From Actinoplanes liguriensis (GTDB lineage: Bacteria; Actinomycetota; Actinomycetes; Mycobacteriales; Micromonosporaceae), in the NCBI GenBank assembly GCA_000715855.1, contig KL571257.1:43288-49545 (forward strand): a stretch of DNA of 6,258 nucleotides, in the 5' to 3' direction. The notes beneath the pieces were generated by a model. It did not search any database and was not told the DNA's origin. It saw only the letters and a program-made list of their open reading frames with translations. The translations under genes and the position numbers were made by a program. Below, piece after piece: positions 5,336-6,258 of this stretch; position 1 is the first letter of the stretch; each line of letters begins with the position of its first letter.

Positions 5336-6136
5336 TTAAGATGGTCGAGCAATTCTGCCGGTCGCCGGCGCCGGGCGGCGGGACCACGGGGTGCGGCCGC
5401 CGGGCTTGTGGACGGAGAGGGCCGTGGCGGTCCACAGTGTCACGTCGTAGGCGAGGAAGCACCAAAGCAGCCGGACGCCGAGACCGCCCGGAGCGGCACC
5501 CGGGTCGGCCGCGCCGCGCGCGATCAGGTCCGCGATCCAGAGGTGCTGGACGCCCGCGACCATGGGGATGGCGACCGACAACGTGAATTTGTTCAGGACC
5601 CACCAGTGCCGGATCAGGCCCCACGGGGTGCCGAGGGACACCAGCAGTCCGCTGGTGATGGCGAGCGCCACCACGGGGATGACGATGGTCAGGTCGAAGA
5701 GATGCATGATCTGGTAGACGGCGTGCCGGAGTGCGGCGTCACCGGTGACGAGCCCGATCACGGCCAGCGCCGTCATCGCGGTCGCCAGACCCAGCCAGCT
5801 CACCGAGGTGCCGACGTGAATCGTCAGGAGCAGGCGGCGGATCGACCTGCGCAGCTGCGGGAAGTGCGGCCGGGCCGCCACGAGGACGGCGGCGGAGAGC
5901 AGGAGACCGGCGAGCGGCACGTTCGACGGCACGCTGAGAACGAACTGCACGGGTACGAGCACAGCGTGCAGCGCGATCGCCGGGCGGCGTGACCGGCGCA
6001 CCGCCGCCAGGAGGCTCGCCACCGCCGCCGTCAGAGTGATCACGACTCCGGCGCCGGCGATCAGGCCGCTGCCCCGGCCGAGGAGCCACCCGGCCGGGAG
6101 CGCGTAGACCGCGTACAGGAAAAGGGGTATTCGCAC
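5336..6136 (-). CDS. Eight-helix integral membrane protein with DUF2269-like C-terminal half
   Basis: A 266-residue, very hydrophobic protein with about eight predicted transmembrane segments. The N-terminal half (1-90) has four helices with no family I recognise. The C-terminal half (about 98-255) resembles small actinobacterial DUF2269-like membrane proteins: RRLLLTIHVGTSVSWLGLAT, a VTGD loop, a YQIMHL helix, SGLLVSLGTPWGLIRHWWV and LNKFTLS. Conserved His residues in helices (H107, H145) are of interest, but a cofactor role is not shown. The start is GTG 6136 with no ribosome binding site; a -10-like TAGCGT (6149-6144) ends 7 nt before it, suggesting a leaderless mRNA, though no good -35 is seen. 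The C-terminal tail is Arg/Pro-rich and probably cytoplasmic. Function unknown. Confidence 0.8.
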   Translation of the reverse strand: MRIPLFLYAVYALPAGWLLGRGSGLIAGAGVVITLTAAVASLLAAVRRSRRPAIALHAVLVPVQFVLSVPSNVPLAGLLLSAAVLVAARPHFPQLRRSIRRLLLTIHVGTSVSWLGLATAMTALAVIGLVTGDAALRHAVYQIMHLFDLTIVIPVVALAITSGLLVSLGTPWGLIRHWWVLNKFTLSVAIPMVAGVQHLWIADLIARGAADPGAAPGGLGVRLLWCFLAYDVTLWTATALSVHKPGGRTPWSRRPAPATGRIARPS

Positions 6137-6143
6137 CGGATCG

Positions 6144-6149
6144 ACGCTA
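6144..6149 (-). promoter_or_regulatory. -10-like element of the membrane-protein gene
   Basis: TAGCGT on the minus strand ends 7 nt before the GTG at 6136, the same spacing as the Septum_form promoter. No -35 match is found at 17-18 bp, so support is weak. Confidence 0.35.
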
Positions 6150-6232
6150 GGGATCCGAGCCGGTCCCGCGCGTCGGGCGAAGGTCGCCGGCGCCTACATC
6201 CTTCGATGGACGACGCCGGCGCCGCCACTGCC

Positions 6233-6238
6233 TAGACT
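6233..6238 (+). promoter_or_regulatory. -10-like TAGACT pointing out of the window
   Basis: TAGACT on the plus strand is a good actinomycete -10 hexamer, in the region divergent from the membrane-protein gene. It abuts the adapter, so any gene it serves lies beyond the contig end. No clear -35 is seen. Confidence 0.3.
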
Positions 6239-6258
6239 CTGTCTCTTATACACATCTC
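6239..6258 (+). other. Tn5/Nextera mosaic-end adapter (sequencing artefact)
   Basis: The last 20 bases are CTGTCTCTTATACACATCTC. The first 19 are identical to the transposase mosaic-end sequence used in tagmentation libraries, and the final C agrees with the next base of one of the two standard read adapters. This is not genomic DNA; genomic sequence ends at about 6238. Confidence 0.97.

Noticed and set aside
5162..5992. A 276-codon plus-strand frame rich in Asp, Gly, His and Arg
   Set aside because: It is the antisense of the multi-helix membrane protein. Its composition is what complementing hydrophobic GC-rich codons produces.
6239..6258. A genuine Tn5-type transposon end
   Set aside because: The mosaic end is an engineered sequence and occurs exactly at the terminus with no transposase gene, so a library adapter is the simple explanation.
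1..6258. CRISPR array, tRNA, rRNA or insertion sequence
   Set aside because: I found no regularly spaced repeats, no tRNA-like cloverleaf, no rRNA motifs and no transposase or terminal inverted repeats.

Overview
The window is very GC-rich with strong GC-ending codon bias, and carries a NarL-type two-component pair, an XRE/MLTR-type regulator, a Septum_form-family membrane protein and an EACC1-like remnant. This points to an actinomycete, perhaps Micromonosporaceae or a relative; the family-level placement is only a guess. The last 20 bases match the Tn5/Nextera mosaic-end adapter, so the right edge is the end of a sequencing contig, and the left edge cuts through a gene.

Layout. (1) 1-1386, plus strand: the 3' end of a sensor histidine kinase, overlapping by 4 bp (ATGA) its NarL/FixJ response regulator. 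The kinase is unusual because a transmembrane helix and a Cys-containing extracytoplasmic tail follow the ATPase domain. (2) 1606-3347: an XRE-family regulator with an MLTR-type ligand-binding half (minus) diverges from a short-chain dehydrogenase (plus). They share a 135-bp promoter region with inverted repeats. The dehydrogenase is broken by one frameshift and is followed by a clear hairpin terminator. (3) 3421-4082: a gene graveyard. It holds the plus-strand N-terminus of a 6PGDH/HIBADH-type NAD(P)-binding protein, broken at a 29-bp direct repeat. It meets, tail to tail, a minus-strand EACC1-like gene that is recognisable only after joining pieces from several frames. (4) 4087-6136, minus strand: an envelope-oriented group comprising an eight-helix membrane protein with a DUF2269-like half, a small secreted four-cysteine protein, and a membrane-anchored Septum_form protein with a promoter placed for leaderless transcription.

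How the genes may work together. The two-component pair is a translationally coupled signalling unit. The XRE regulator most likely controls itself and the divergent dehydrogenase. The Septum_form gene ends 4 nt before the proposed start of the EACC1-like remnant, so the two may once have formed an operon. No effector (caspase, trypsin, TIR or similar) is visible beside the EACC1 remnant. The window therefore holds at most the eroded remains of a conflict-type module, not an intact new system. Everything else belongs to familiar actinomycete families.
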